33,543 nt of DNA from an uncultured Clostridia bacterium (GCA_944387485.1 CALXFC010000005.1:1-33543); one strand, 5' to 3'; shown: positions 1 through 8,448, numbered from the stretch's first letter. Program-made: numbers and translations. Notes: generated by a model not told the origin, from the sequence alone.

Positions 1-38
1 ACATAAATTTAAACAAAAAATTGAAAGGAAGAAATTCT

Positions 39-92
39 ATGAAAAATTATAATAATAAAGAAGTAAATCAAGATATGACGGTTTCTGCTTAA
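39..92 (+). CDS. Possible 17-residue micro-ORF
   Basis: An ATG follows a good ribosome-binding site (AAAGGAAG, about 7 nt upstream) and opens a 17-codon frame ending in TAA. The predicted peptide is MKNYNNKEVNQDMTVSA, hydrophilic and without a recognisable domain. Its last codons lie inside the left arm of the hairpin at 81-142. It could be a leader peptide, the 5' remnant of a lost gene or chance. Nothing downstream on the same strand is a gene, so a regulatory leader role has no visible target. Confidence 0.2.
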   Translation: MKNYNNKEVNQDMTVSA

Positions 93-142
93 ATACTTTT
101 AATTAATTTTACAATTTTATATTTTATAATTTAAGCAGAAAC
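81..142. other. Long perfect inverted repeat (hairpin)
   Basis: A perfect 14-bp inverted repeat (81-94 against 129-142, arm GTTTCTGCTTAAAT) encloses an AT-rich loop of 34 nt. A short T-rich tract follows on the plus strand, so it may act as a weak terminator for whatever is transcribed from the left. The loop is long for a typical intrinsic terminator. Confidence 0.4.
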
Positions 143-232
143 TTTTAAAATTTATTTCAAATAGAATTTAATCAAATATACTTTTAAATATCGGAAATTC
201 AAGGTTTACCAATAACCTTTGTACATAGATCT

Positions 233-277
233 GTGCCCAAATGGTGCCCAATTCATTTTATGTAACTTCAAATGGGC
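233..277. repeat. GTGCCCAA direct repeats, possible integrase arm sites
   Basis: GTGCCCAA occurs twice, at 233-240 and 244-251, 11 bp apart. An inverted partial copy (TGGGC) lies at 273-277. The cluster is just outside the CCA end of the tRNA fragment at 322-366. Short direct repeats beside a tRNA-derived core fit arm-type binding sites of a tyrosine recombinase. That role is inferred; no integrase gene is visible in the window. Confidence 0.35.
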
Positions 278-280
278 AAA

Positions 281-310
281 AATAAAGAGTCCACAATCTC
301 TTGCGACTCT
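281..310 (-). terminator. Intrinsic terminator downstream of the tRNA fragment
   Basis: Read on the minus strand, AGAGTC pairs with GACTCT (305-310 with 286-291), with an inner CAA/TTG pairing and a GAGA loop. TTATTTTT follows. It lies 12 nt past the CCA end of the tRNA fragment, where a tRNA terminator is expected, so the left flank may be the original downstream flank of that tRNA. Confidence 0.55.
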
Positions 311-321
311 AATAAAATCTT

Positions 322-366
322 TGGTTGCGGGGGTAAGACTCGAACTTACGACCTTCGGGTTATGAG
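322..366 (-). other. 3' half of initiator tRNA-Met (attachment-site relic)
   Basis: On the minus strand this reads from the anticodon loop CTCATAA (anticodon CAT), through the 3' anticodon stem, the variable loop GAAGGTC and the T arm (GTAAG, TTCGAGT, CTTAC), to the 3' acceptor strand and CCA. The CCCGAAGGTC stretch is typical of bacterial initiator tRNA. Homology stops exactly at the 5' side of the anticodon loop, and no D arm or 5' acceptor strand is present. A clean break at the anticodon loop is typical of the att core left by a tRNA-integrating element. It is not a functional tRNA. Confidence 0.75.
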
Positions 367-390
367 ATAAATCTAAATAGACTAAGCTTT

Positions 391-634
391 CTACATCTCT
401 TCTTCAACATTCTTTACCCAAGCTGTCATCATATTATTTCTTTTTTCTCCATAAATATCATCAATAAAATCATCTCCAATAACAAGAATCTTGTATGGAC
501 TCAAATTCATTTTTTCACAAGCTTAATAAAGTTTTTCTTTAATGGTTTAAGAGCAAAACCTATATAATCTATACCTCTTTTTCTAAAATACTCCTCAAAT
601 TTTTTATCTACCAAATTACTTAGAACTATGACCT
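391..634 (-). pseudogene. HAD-family phosphatase remnant (YqeG-like), frameshifted
   Basis: Two overlapping minus-strand frames together encode the C-terminal half of a HAD-IIIA phosphatase. The first carries VIVLSN (motif II region), then GIDYIGFALKPLKKNF (motif III lysine). After a one-base loss near 525 the second continues with CEKMNLSPYKILVIGDDFID (motif IV acidic residues) and ends at TAG (391-393). The 5' half with the catalytic DxD motif is missing; the fragment begins where the ASCH gene stops. This break contains no CGG codon and looks like ordinary decay, unlike the breaks in walK, ftsW and spoVD. Confidence 0.6.
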
Positions 635-1015
635 TTATTTTTCATAATTCCATAGCCCTAATTTTCCCTTTGCATCTATTGGTTTTTCAAACTTTTCCTC
701 TACTTTAACTTGCCAAGCATATTCTTCCTTAAAACTACTTTTAGTATAAACATCTTTATTTTCTTTTAATCTATGTTCAAAGAATTCAGGAGTTGTTTTT
801 ATACAATCAGTGAGTTCTACTTTTCCAATAATCTTTCCTAAAGGCATATCTTTTAAATAACCTTTTAATCTTTCATAAGCTTCTTTATCAATAGATTTCC
901 CTGCATGAATCAACAATTCTCCTCTATAATTTGTTCTCCAACTTCTAAACTCAAATCTTTTATATCCTTCTATTATCAAACTTGCCCAAGGTTGTTTTAT
1001 TGTTAATACTTTCAT
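635..1015 (-). CDS. ASCH-domain protein
   Basis: This 126-residue protein is a single ASCH domain. It opens with the family signature MKVLTIKQPWASLI, followed by KRFEFRSWRTNYRGELLIHA (residues 19-38), where the basic/aromatic residues and the LLIHA strand line the putative RNA- or nucleotide-binding cleft. ASCH proteins resemble PUA domains. Some relatives have been characterised as modified-nucleoside amidohydrolases or RNA-binding proteins, and the role here is not known. GGAG precedes the ATG. It is the last intact gene before the tRNA-relic region and its stop adjoins a HAD remnant, so it may be accessory cargo or the tail of the ricT operon. Confidence 0.75.
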   Translation of the reverse strand: MKVLTIKQPWASLIIEGYKRFEFRSWRTNYRGELLIHAGKSIDKEAYERLKGYLKDMPLGKIIGKVELTDCIKTTPEFFEHRLKENKDVYTKSSFKEEYAWQVKVEEKFEKPIDAKGKLGLWNYEK

Positions 1016-1050
1016 TATTTACTCCTTTACTTTTTTAAAAAAGACAAGTA

Positions 1051-1974
1051 TTAAAACTCGTCTTCATTAGTTTCTCTTTTTTTATCTTCTTGCTCTAACT
1101 TTTCTAGTTCTTCTAACTCTTTTTGATGTTCTATTTCTTCATCATCAACTTTTTCCGCCTTATTATCTTTTATTATAGTTATTTCACTTGCTGGATATTT
1201 TTTAGAAACAAAATTATCTCCATCTTTTACTTTTACTCTAATAATCTCTCTTAAAGTTTCTATATTGTCAACTTCGCCTTCACCATCCGGAGTTTTTACA
1301 ATTGCTCCAATACTTGGAAGCCTCTTCAATTTTTCTTCATAAACATCACTTTCATATTTTAAGCAACACATAAGCCTGCCACAATTTCCTGAAATTTTAC
1401 TTGGATTAAGAGATAAGTTTTGTTCTTTAGCCATTTTTATTGATACAGCTTCAAAATCTCTTAAAAATGTACAACAACAAAGTTCTCTACCACAAACGCC
1501 ATTTCCACCTATTCTTTTTACTTCGTCTCTTACACCTATCTGCCTTAATTCAATTCTCGTCTTATAAATTGCAGCTAAATCTTTTACCAATTCTCTAAAG
1601 TCAATTCTTCCATCTGCTGTAAAATAAAATAATATTTTACTACCATCAAACTTGTATTCGACATCAGTTAAAGTCATATCAAGTTTATGTTCTTTTATTT
1701 TCTTTTGACAAATTTTAAAAGCCTCTTTTTCTTTTCTTTTACATTCTTCAAAATGCTTATGGTCTCTTACATTTGCTATTCTAATTACCTTTTTTAAAGG
1801 TGCAATTATCTTTTCGTCTTCTACATAACGATTAGGAATAACAACCTCACCATACTCTTCACCTTGAGCTGTTTCAACTATTACTTTTACTCCTTTTCTT
1901 ACTTTTAAATTTTTAGGATTAAAAAAATATATCTTTCCTAATTTTTTAAATCTGACTCCTATTATATTTTTCAA
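1051..1974 (-). CDS. ricT: PSP1-domain protein RicT (YaaT)
   Basis: RicT/YaaT belongs to the Ric (Y-) complex, which in Bacillus stimulates RNase Y-dependent mRNA maturation and affects sporulation and competence. The PSP1 core includes GVCGRELCCCTFLRDFE and SGNCGRLMCCLKYE. Its cysteines are the known Fe-S ligands of the family. The last ~45 residues are a charged Glu/Lys tail. I place the start at a TTG (1972-1974), preceded by GGGAGGAAG and overlapping the holB TGA (TTGA), so translation is probably coupled. A start five codons upstream (TTG at 1989) would place the initiation codon on the Shine-Dalgarno sequence itself. The holB-ricT order is common in Firmicutes. About 307 residues. Confidence 0.9.
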   Translation of the reverse strand: MKNIIGVRFKKLGKIYFFNPKNLKVRKGVKVIVETAQGEEYGEVVIPNRYVEDEKIIAPLKKVIRIANVRDHKHFEECKRKEKEAFKICQKKIKEHKLDMTLTDVEYKFDGSKILFYFTADGRIDFRELVKDLAAIYKTRIELRQIGVRDEVKRIGGNGVCGRELCCCTFLRDFEAVSIKMAKEQNLSLNPSKISGNCGRLMCCLKYESDVYEEKLKRLPSIGAIVKTPDGEGEVDNIETLREIIRVKVKDGDNFVSKKYPASEITIIKDNKAEKVDDEEIEHQKELEELEKLEQEDKKRETNEDEF

Positions 1975-2861
1975 ACTACTTCCTCCCAAATATTAAATAA
2001 CATATTGTCTATACTCATATCATAATTAGCATTCTGAGCAATTCTTCTTTTAGTATTTTCTACAATTTCTATACAATTTGTATATTTTACATTTTCTTTT
2101 GATTTTCTCAATAAAATTATATTTATATAATCTAACATATCTAATATTTCATCTTTTGAGGTATATAATATTTCCAATTTTTTCACTAAATCTATTAAGT
2201 CTTCTTTTTCTATATTTTCTATTGCTTGTTCAATTATTAAATACTCTTCTTGTTTATCTTTAAGTTCTATTGCTTTTCCAATACTTCCTTGAAATACATC
2301 TAACATATTAGAGGTAACATTAATATCATAATTTTCTTGTAAATATTTTTTCATATCTGAATTAGAAATAGAATTAAAATGTAATATCATACATCTTGAT
2401 CTTATTGTAGGAAGAAATGCATTTTCATTCTCGCCAATCAAAATAATTGTTACAAAATCTGGTGGTTCTTCCAAAGTTTTTAATAAAGCATTTTGAGCTT
2501 CTTTTTTCATCTTATCTGCATCATTTATTATATATACTTTTTTGCTTGATATAATTGGTTTTTCTTGTATTCCCTTTTGCATATTTCTAATCTGTTCTAT
2601 CTTTATTACATTGCCATCAGGCTCTATTATAAAGAAATCCGGATTATTTTTTCCTTCAAATTCTAAGCAAGATTTACAATTGTTACAATATTTATTATTA
2701 TCATTTAGGCAAAGAATTGCCTTTGCAAATTCCTCTGCTATTAATTTCTTACCTATTCCTGATTGTCCTATAAATAAATAACTATGTGATACTTTATCAT
2801 TTTTGATTGTTTCTTGTAAAGCTTCTTTTATTTTTCTATTTCCTAGAATATTTTGAAACAT
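1971..2861 (-). CDS. holB: DNA polymerase III delta' subunit
   Basis: Delta' is part of the clamp-loader complex that places the sliding clamp on primed DNA. The AAA+ fold is visible: a Walker A-like GQSGIGKK (about residues 33-40), a zinc module with four cysteines (CLNDNNKYCNNCKSC, about 51-65), LLKTLEEPP and the SRC motif (PTIRSRC). Length (296 aa) is normal. The ATG has GGAG about 8 nt upstream. It follows lepB by 14 nt and overlaps the ricT start, so it is in the same transcript. Confidence 0.95.
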   Translation of the reverse strand: MFQNILGNRKIKEALQETIKNDKVSHSYLFIGQSGIGKKLIAEEFAKAILCLNDNNKYCNNCKSCLEFEGKNNPDFFIIEPDGNVIKIEQIRNMQKGIQEKPIISSKKVYIINDADKMKKEAQNALLKTLEEPPDFVTIILIGENENAFLPTIRSRCMILHFNSISNSDMKKYLQENYDINVTSNMLDVFQGSIGKAIELKDKQEEYLIIEQAIENIEKEDLIDLVKKLEILYTSKDEILDMLDYINIILLRKSKENVKYTNCIEIVENTKRRIAQNANYDMSIDNMLFNIWEEVV

Positions 2862-2875
2862 TTAGCTTTCTCCTT

Positions 2876-3517
2876 TTATTCTACTTTACCCCATTTATTT
2901 AACGGCCAAATTCTAATTGCAACTGTACTTTCTATTTTTTCTAATGGAATACATCCAAATGACCTACAATCTGTACTATGATTTCTATTATCTCCCATAG
3001 CAAACACACAATTCTCTGGAACTATAAAATCATCAAAAGGTGCTCCCATAACACCACTTACATCCGTTACAATTCCATCTTGTAGATATGGTTCATCTAA
3101 TTCTTCATCATTTATATAAACTTTTCCATCCTTTATTTGTACATGTTCACCTGGTAAAGCTATTACTCTTTTAATATAACTCCTTTTTCCTATTTCTAAG
3201 AAATTCTTTACAAACCATTCCCAAGCATTTCTATCTTCATAATAAGCTACAGGATTGGATAAATCTATTTCTGACTCTGAATACTCTAATTTTGCAGGTT
3301 CTTCAAAAGTTATTATTTCTCCTCTCTCAGGTAAAGTTTTAGTTGTTCTTCCCCATCTATTTAGCCATAGTCTTTGGTCTTCTACTAATGTTGGATACAT
3401 TGAACTCATTTGAACAACTGTTGGTGTTCCTATAAAATAACGAAATAACATTGCAAGCACCAATGCAATAATAATACAATATACCCATTCTAATACTTCT
3501 TTAACTGTTGAATTCAA
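2876..3517 (-). CDS. lepB: Signal peptidase I
   Basis: LepB removes signal peptides from exported proteins at the outer face of the membrane. One N-terminal membrane helix (about residues 11-30) is followed by SSMYPTL with the catalytic serine. Next come RSYIKRVIALPGEHV with the general-base lysine, and the C-terminal box MGDNRNHSTDCRSFG. At 213 residues it is slightly long because of a ~35-residue insert between the serine and lysine boxes. The start is TTG (3515-3517) with GGAGAG 7 nt upstream. It lies between the kinase gene and holB in one apparent operon. Confidence 0.95.
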   Translation of the reverse strand: MNSTVKEVLEWVYCIIIALVLAMLFRYFIGTPTVVQMSSMYPTLVEDQRLWLNRWGRTTKTLPERGEIITFEEPAKLEYSESEIDLSNPVAYYEDRNAWEWFVKNFLEIGKRSYIKRVIALPGEHVQIKDGKVYINDEELDEPYLQDGIVTDVSGVMGAPFDDFIVPENCVFAMGDNRNHSTDCRSFGCIPLEKIESTVAIRIWPLNKWGKVE

Positions 3518-3587
3518 CTTTATCTCTCCTTTTTTACTTTAGTGTTTCTCACTTTTTTATTATACATTAATTTTACAAATTTATCAA

Positions 3588-5044
3588 CTAAAATTCTTGC
3601 TTTGTTGGAATTCTAATTACAACTTCAGTACCTTGTCCTACTACACTTTTAATATCTATACTTCCTCCATTTTTATCTAATATTTCTTTAGCAATAGAAA
3701 GTCCGAAGTCCAGTCCCTCCCATTTCTCTTGTACGTGCCTTATCTACACGATAAAATCTTTCAAAAATTCTTCCTAAATCCTCTTCTGGTATTCCTATTC
3801 CATTATCAAACACTTTAATATATGCATCATTATAAACAAATCCTACATATATCTTTATTTCACCGCCATCTGGTGTGTATTTTATACTATTTGATAATAC
3901 ATTTAAAACAACTCTTTCTATGTCGTCTTTATTCGCATAAACTGGTGGCACATCTGCTGTTACAAAACAATTTACATTATGATTTTTCTTCTTTATTTCT
4001 ATACCTAGCTTGTCCTGACATTTTTTAACTAAATCACCTAAATCAAACGATTCTTTAGTTGCAGAATTTTTATTATTATCATATCTTGAAAGTGTTAATA
4101 AATCTGTAACTAATCTTGCCATTCTTCTAGCTTCTGTAGCTATTACATTTAAAAACTTCTCTTGTGTTTCTTTATCATATTCCCCTTCTAGCAAAGTATC
4201 AGCATACCCCATAATTGAAGTTATAGGCGTCTTTAGTTCATGAGACACATCAGCAACTAATTCTTTTTGCATATTATCTAATTTTACATGTTCTGTAATA
4301 TCTTGTATTACAGCAATTACACCATCTGGCCTTTCTGTATCATTTTTAAAAGGTGCAAAAAACACATTTACATATTTATCGTCAACTTGTATTCTTTGTT
4401 CAGTTGATGTCCAATTCTCTAAATAAATAATTTTTTCCATATTAATATTTACATCATATTTTTTAAATATTTCATCAAAAGTCTCATCCTCTGGCCCTAT
4501 ACTTAAAAACTTTTTAGCAGCTGGATTTATTAAAATTACTTCTCCTTGTCTATTAAATGCAATAATCCCATCAGTCATATGTAAAAGTATTGTTTCAATT
4601 TGATTTTTTTGTGTTGATACTTCACTTAATTTTTCTTTAAGTTCAGTAGTCATAAGTCCAAGTACATCTTCTAGGTTGTCCATATCTGTTTTCTTTTTTG
4701 ACTTTATTTTCTTTGTTCCTTCTTTTCCATCTTCTTCAGCTATTTTTTCTGCACTTTTTATTAATTTATTAATTGGATAAATTACAAATCTTGATAAAAA
4801 TAAGAATATAAGAATTCCTATAACTAGAAAAACTATTGTACAAGCAATTAATGCAATAAACGTATTTTGTCTTACATCAGTAATAATATTTGATATTTGC
4901 TGTAAATCATTTAAAGCTCCATTCTCAATCGCTCCATTTAACACATTTAAAGAATACATATAGAAATATCCGTAATGCTCCTATCAAAATAATTCCTACT
5001 AAGAAAAAAACCAATATTATTTTAAATTGTATACTCTTAATCAT
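3588..5044 (-). CDS. walK: WalK/PhoR-like sensor kinase, interrupted by two +1 shifts at CGG
   Basis: Reconstructed, this is a 484-residue membrane sensor kinase: TM1 (about 8-28), a short external loop, TM2 (about 61-85), HAMP, PAS, HisKA with DVSHELKTP (His about 268), and HATPase with an N box, DNGIGI and GGTGLGLS. The ATG (5042-5044) is preceded by GAGGTAAG and lies 4 nt after the murG stop. The zero frame breaks twice, each time at CGG: after codon 24 (4970-4972) and in the G2 box (3703-3705). Skipping the C restores GYFYMYSLN in the first case and GLGLSIAK in the second, and the frame then runs to TAG at 3588. Without shifting, the product would stop after 39 residues. The likely partner is walR at 23,022. 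Assignment to WalK rather than PhoR is inferred from the HAMP-PAS layout and the wall-gene context. Confidence 0.85.
3703..3705 (-). promoter_or_regulatory. Putative +1 frameshift site, CGG (walK site 2)
   Basis: Reading GGA CTT CGG ACT gives a stop five codons later. Skipping C gives GGA CTT GGA CTT TCT ATT GCT, which is the conserved kinase G2 box GLGLSIA. The reading continues for 38 residues to a natural end. Confidence 0.7.
4970..4972 (-). promoter_or_regulatory. Putative +1 frameshift site, CGG (walK site 1)
   Basis: The zero frame from the ATG reads GCA TTA CGG ATA and stops 14 codons after CGG. Skipping C gives TTA GGA TAT TTC TAT ATG, joining TM1 to the rest of the sensor domain in one frame. 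Confidence 0.7.
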
Positions 5045-5047
5045 TTT

Positions 5048-6172
5048 TTACTTACCTCTATTAACTAATTTTTCTATCTCTTTATATATTTTTTCTTCTG
5101 CATTTGCCGTTGACATTTTAAGTGCATTTTCTCCCATTTCTTTTTCTTTTTCTTTATTTAAAACAATTTCTTCAACTGCATTATTTAACTTTTCACCATT
5201 TATTTCATCATTTAGTATTATTTTGGCTGCTCCTACATTTTCTAGCACTTTTGCATTATACAACTGGTGATTATGGCTTACATTTGGAAGAGGAATAAGT
5301 ATTGATGGCTTTCCTAAATTTGATATTTCTGTAATTGTCATTGCACCACTTCTTGCAACAATACAATCAACCACATTCATAAGTTCTTCCATATTATATA
5401 TGTATGGCATAATTTTCATATTTGGTATATTATTAATATCTAATCTTAAATCTTCTAACTCTTCTTTAATAGCATCAAATTGTTTTGGTCCTGTTGCCCA
5501 TATCATTTGGTAATCTTTATTTTTTCTATTTTTTATTATTTCTATTATTGTATCATTAATTTTTTTAGCACCTTGACTTCCACCAAATACTAATACTATT
5601 GGTTTATTTATATCTAAATCTACACCGTATATTATTCTATTTTTTGCTTCTTCTGAATAATTTTGTTTTTTAATCTTTACTGGTGTTCCTGTAAAAACCA
5701 CATTTTTACAATTTTTTATTCTTGGAGTTGCATCTTTAAAAGAAACTAGTATTGTATCTGTTTTTTTTGCAAGCATCTTAACTGCTTTTCCTGGAAAAGC
5801 ATTAGATTCATGTAATAATGTTGGAATATTTAAACTATGTGCCGCAGTAATTGTTGCTCCACAAATATATCCTCCTGTTCCTATTACTATATCTGGCTTA
5901 AATTCTTTTATTATTTTCTTTGCCTCTCCAAATCCTTTCAAAGTTTTATACATTTTTTTTATATTTTCTATCGAAATTTCTTTACTTAATCCATAAGCAT
6001 CTATTGTTTTTAATTTATATCCTGCTCTTGGAACAAGGTCATTTTCTAATCCTCTTGTTGTTCCTATAAATATAATTTCAGAATCTTTTTGTTCTTTTTT
6101 TATTTTATTTGCTATTGCAAGTCCTGGATTAATATGTCCAGCCGTACCTGCCGCTGCTATAATAGCTTTCAT
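5048..6172 (-). CDS. murG: UDP-GlcNAc:undecaprenyl-PP-MurNAc-pentapeptide GlcNAc transferase MurG
   Basis: MurG adds GlcNAc to lipid I to make lipid II at the inner face of the membrane. The two-domain GT-B fold shows the N-terminal glycine-rich loop AAGTAGHINPGLAI (canonically GGTGGH; the first glycines are replaced here), HESNAFPGKA, GTGGYICG, the C-domain GGSQGAKKIN and the nucleotide-binding segment ARSGAMTITE. I start at ATG 6172 with AGTAGGTGAG just upstream, rather than at a GTG three codons earlier. 374 residues is normal. The walK ATG lies 4 nt past its stop. Confidence 0.95.
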   Translation of the reverse strand: MKAIIAAAGTAGHINPGLAIANKIKKEQKDSEIIFIGTTRGLENDLVPRAGYKLKTIDAYGLSKEISIENIKKMYKTLKGFGEAKKIIKEFKPDIVIGTGGYICGATITAAHSLNIPTLLHESNAFPGKAVKMLAKKTDTILVSFKDATPRIKNCKNVVFTGTPVKIKKQNYSEEAKNRIIYGVDLDINKPIVLVFGGSQGAKKINDTIIEIIKNRKNKDYQMIWATGPKQFDAIKEELEDLRLDINNIPNMKIMPYIYNMEELMNVVDCIVARSGAMTITEISNLGKPSILIPLPNVSHNHQLYNAKVLENVGAAKIILNDEINGEKLNNAVEEIVLNKEKEKEMGENALKMSTANAEEKIYKEIEKLVNRGK

Positions 6173-6254
6173 TTTTCTCACCTACTAACTTCGATATTTT
6201 TATAAATAAGAGACACTTTTTTAACAATTTATTTTTAAAGTGTCTCTATTCTTT

Positions 6255-7386
6255 TTATTCTTTTGCTGAAGCTCTTGATATATTTAATAAAATTCCCATC
6301 TCACACAGTAATATAAATAGCGCTGTACCACCGGTAACTAAAGAACGGTAGTGGCATTCCTGTTGCAGGCATAGATGATGTTACAACTGCTACATTTATA
6401 ACTACTTGAATTGCAACCAATGCTGTTATACCAATGGCAAGCAAACTTCCAAACATATCTGGAGCCTTCATTGCAATTAATATACCTCTCCAAATTAATA
6501 TTGCAAACAATATCAAAACTACTGCGCAACCAATAAATCCTAATTCTTCTCCTAAAATTGAGAATATAAAATCATTATGTGGTTCTGGTATGTATAAATA
6601 TTTTTGCTTACTTTCACCTAATCCTACACCAAACAAACCTCCTGAGCCAATTGCATATAAACTTTGAATTACTTGCCACCCATCTCCTGTTGCATCTTTC
6701 CAAGGGTCTAAAAAAGTTGTTACCCTTTGTAAACGATATGGAGATGTAATTACTAGTGCTATTATTGCTGGAATTCCAATTACTCCTCCTGTAACCAAAA
6801 AGTGCCAAAACTTGCAACCTGCCATAATCATCATAATTGCACAAATACCTATTATTACGATAGATGCGCTAAAATGTGGTTCTAACAAAAGTAAAAGTAT
6901 AATTGGTGCTAAAAATATCAGATGTTTTATAAAACCTTTCCCATACTTTTGAAGTTCATCTCTATTTTTAACTAAAATTCCTGCATAAAATATAATCATT
7001 AAAAGTTTTACTGCTTCTGAAGGCTGGAATGACAATGTATCTGTAATTGAAATCCATCTTGTAGCACCATTTACTTCATCACCAGCTACAAGGACTAAAG
7101 CTAATAAAATAAATGCTATTATCCATGCATGCTTATAAAACTTTTGATAAAACCTATAATCTATTTTAGATATAAATAACATAGCAATTATTCCAAGTAT
7201 TGCAAAAATAAGTTGTTTAGTAAAATATGAATAACTATTTCCATCTTCTGCTAAAGCTGATGGTGAACTTGCAGAAAGCACCATAATTAACCCTATTGAT
7301 AATAACAATAAAATAGTTATTACCAAGGTAAAATCTATTGGATTATTTACAAAACTTGAAAAAGTTTTGTTTTTCTTTTTTGCCAT
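6255..7386 (-). CDS. ftsW: Divisome SEDS glycosyltransferase FtsW, interrupted by a +1 shift at CGG
   Basis: FtsW polymerises lipid II into septal glycan with its class B PBP partner. The multi-pass SEDS protein shows SYFTKQLIFA near the N terminus, GATRWISI, FQPSEAVKL, GVGLGESKQKYLYIPEPHND and the C-terminal PLPFFSYGG box. The zero frame reads AGT TAC CGG TGG and ends 10 residues later at TGA (6301), losing most of the last helix. Skipping the C gives the invariant SYGGTAL, then FILLCEMGILLNIS to TAA at 6255, for a normal 376-residue protein. RodA at 31,530 has the same box intact. The context (mraY upstream, murG downstream) supports FtsW rather than RodA. Confidence 0.9.
6331..6333 (-). 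promoter_or_regulatory. Putative +1 frameshift site, CGG (ftsW)
   Basis: TAC CGG TGG TAC becomes TAC GGT GGT ACA when the C is skipped, restoring the SYGGTA motif of SEDS proteins. This is the only site with CGGT; the others are CGGA. Confidence 0.75.
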
Positions 7387-7427
7387 ATAAATTTCTTCCT
7401 TCCTTAACTTTTGTTTCTACTATAATT

Positions 7428-8408
7428 CTATATAATCATTAGTCCAATTATGCACATTACTAAAGTAAATAAAGAAAATACCACTACTACTTTATTTTCT
7501 TTCCAACCTGATAATTCAAAGTGGTGATGTATTGGTGTCATTTTAAATACTCTTTTTCCTGTCTTTTTAAAATATGCCACTTGAATAATTACTGATAATG
7601 TCTCAATCACTGGTACTAGAGCTATTACTATTAACAATAACGGCATTTTCAAATAAAGTGCCATAGCTGAAACCACTCCCCCTAAAAGAAGTGAACCAGT
7701 ATCACCCATAAATACTTTTGCTGGATGTAAATTAAACATTAAAAATCCTAAAATGCTACCTACAACGCAACTACCAAATATAGATATTTCTGGATGGCCA
7801 AATAATATTCCAATTATTGTAAGACATGTAATTATAATTGCACTTACACTAGAAGCTAATCCATCTATTCCATCAGTTAGATTAACCGCATTTGTGGTTC
7901 CAAGTATTACAAGTATTGCAAATGGAATATATAAATATATTGGCATTGTTACATATTCTTTCATAATAGGTATATAAGTATCAGTTCCTATATGTAATCC
8001 ATATACTAAATAAATAACATATGCTACTGATATTATAAGTAAACCTAACATTTTATAACTTGGTTTTAAACCTTTTGTGTTTTTTAATACTAATTTTTTA
8101 AAATCATCTATAAATCCAATTAATCCAAATCCTATTGTAAGTAATAATATTGGAAGCAAATTATGTGCTAAATCTCCTTGATTATTTACTACTAAATATA
8201 TGTATGCTCCTGTTACTACAATTATCATTGAAATAATCATCATTATTCCACCCATTGTAGGTGTTCCTTGTTTTTTTAGATGTGATTTTGGTCCATCTTC
8301 TCTTTCTATTTGTCCAACTTTAAATTTTCTAAGTATTGGAATAATAATCATTCCTAATATTACTGTTATAAAAAACGATATAATTAATAGTGATGTCTCT
8401 ATTTTCAT
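7428..8408 (-). CDS. mraY: Phospho-MurNAc-pentapeptide transferase MraY
   Basis: MraY transfers phospho-MurNAc-pentapeptide to undecaprenyl phosphate, making lipid I in the membrane. About ten membrane helices are visible, with the cytoplasmic motifs KKQGTPTMGG, FIDDFKKL (aspartate pair), NLTDGIDGLA, FMGDTGSLLLGG and the histidine motif TPIHHHFELSGW. I start at ATG 8406-8408 (MKIETSLLII), which has AAAGG upstream; the frame extends six codons further but without a ribosome-binding site. 326 residues. It is 40 nt after murE. Confidence 0.95.
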   Translation of the reverse strand: MKIETSLLIISFFITVILGMIIIPILRKFKVGQIEREDGPKSHLKKQGTPTMGGIMMIISMIIVVTGAYIYLVVNNQGDLAHNLLPILLLTIGFGLIGFIDDFKKLVLKNTKGLKPSYKMLGLLIISVAYVIYLVYGLHIGTDTYIPIMKEYVTMPIYLYIPFAILVILGTTNAVNLTDGIDGLASSVSAIIITCLTIIGILFGHPEISIFGSCVVGSILGFLMFNLHPAKVFMGDTGSLLLGGVVSAMALYLKMPLLLIVIALVPVIETLSVIIQVAYFKKTGKRVFKMTPIHHHFELSGWKENKVVVVFSLFTLVMCIIGLMII

Positions 8409-8448
8409 TATTCTAAACCTTTCCAAAGACAGAAAATTATTCTATCCT

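Noticed and set aside
322..366. Functional tRNA gene
   Set aside because: Only the anticodon loop to CCA is present; no D arm or 5' acceptor strand matches in the sequence beyond 366.
391..634. HAD remnant as a fifth programmed frameshift gene
   Set aside because: The break is a base loss without a CGG codon, the 5' half of the gene is gone, and it lies in a debris region. It is ordinary gene decay.
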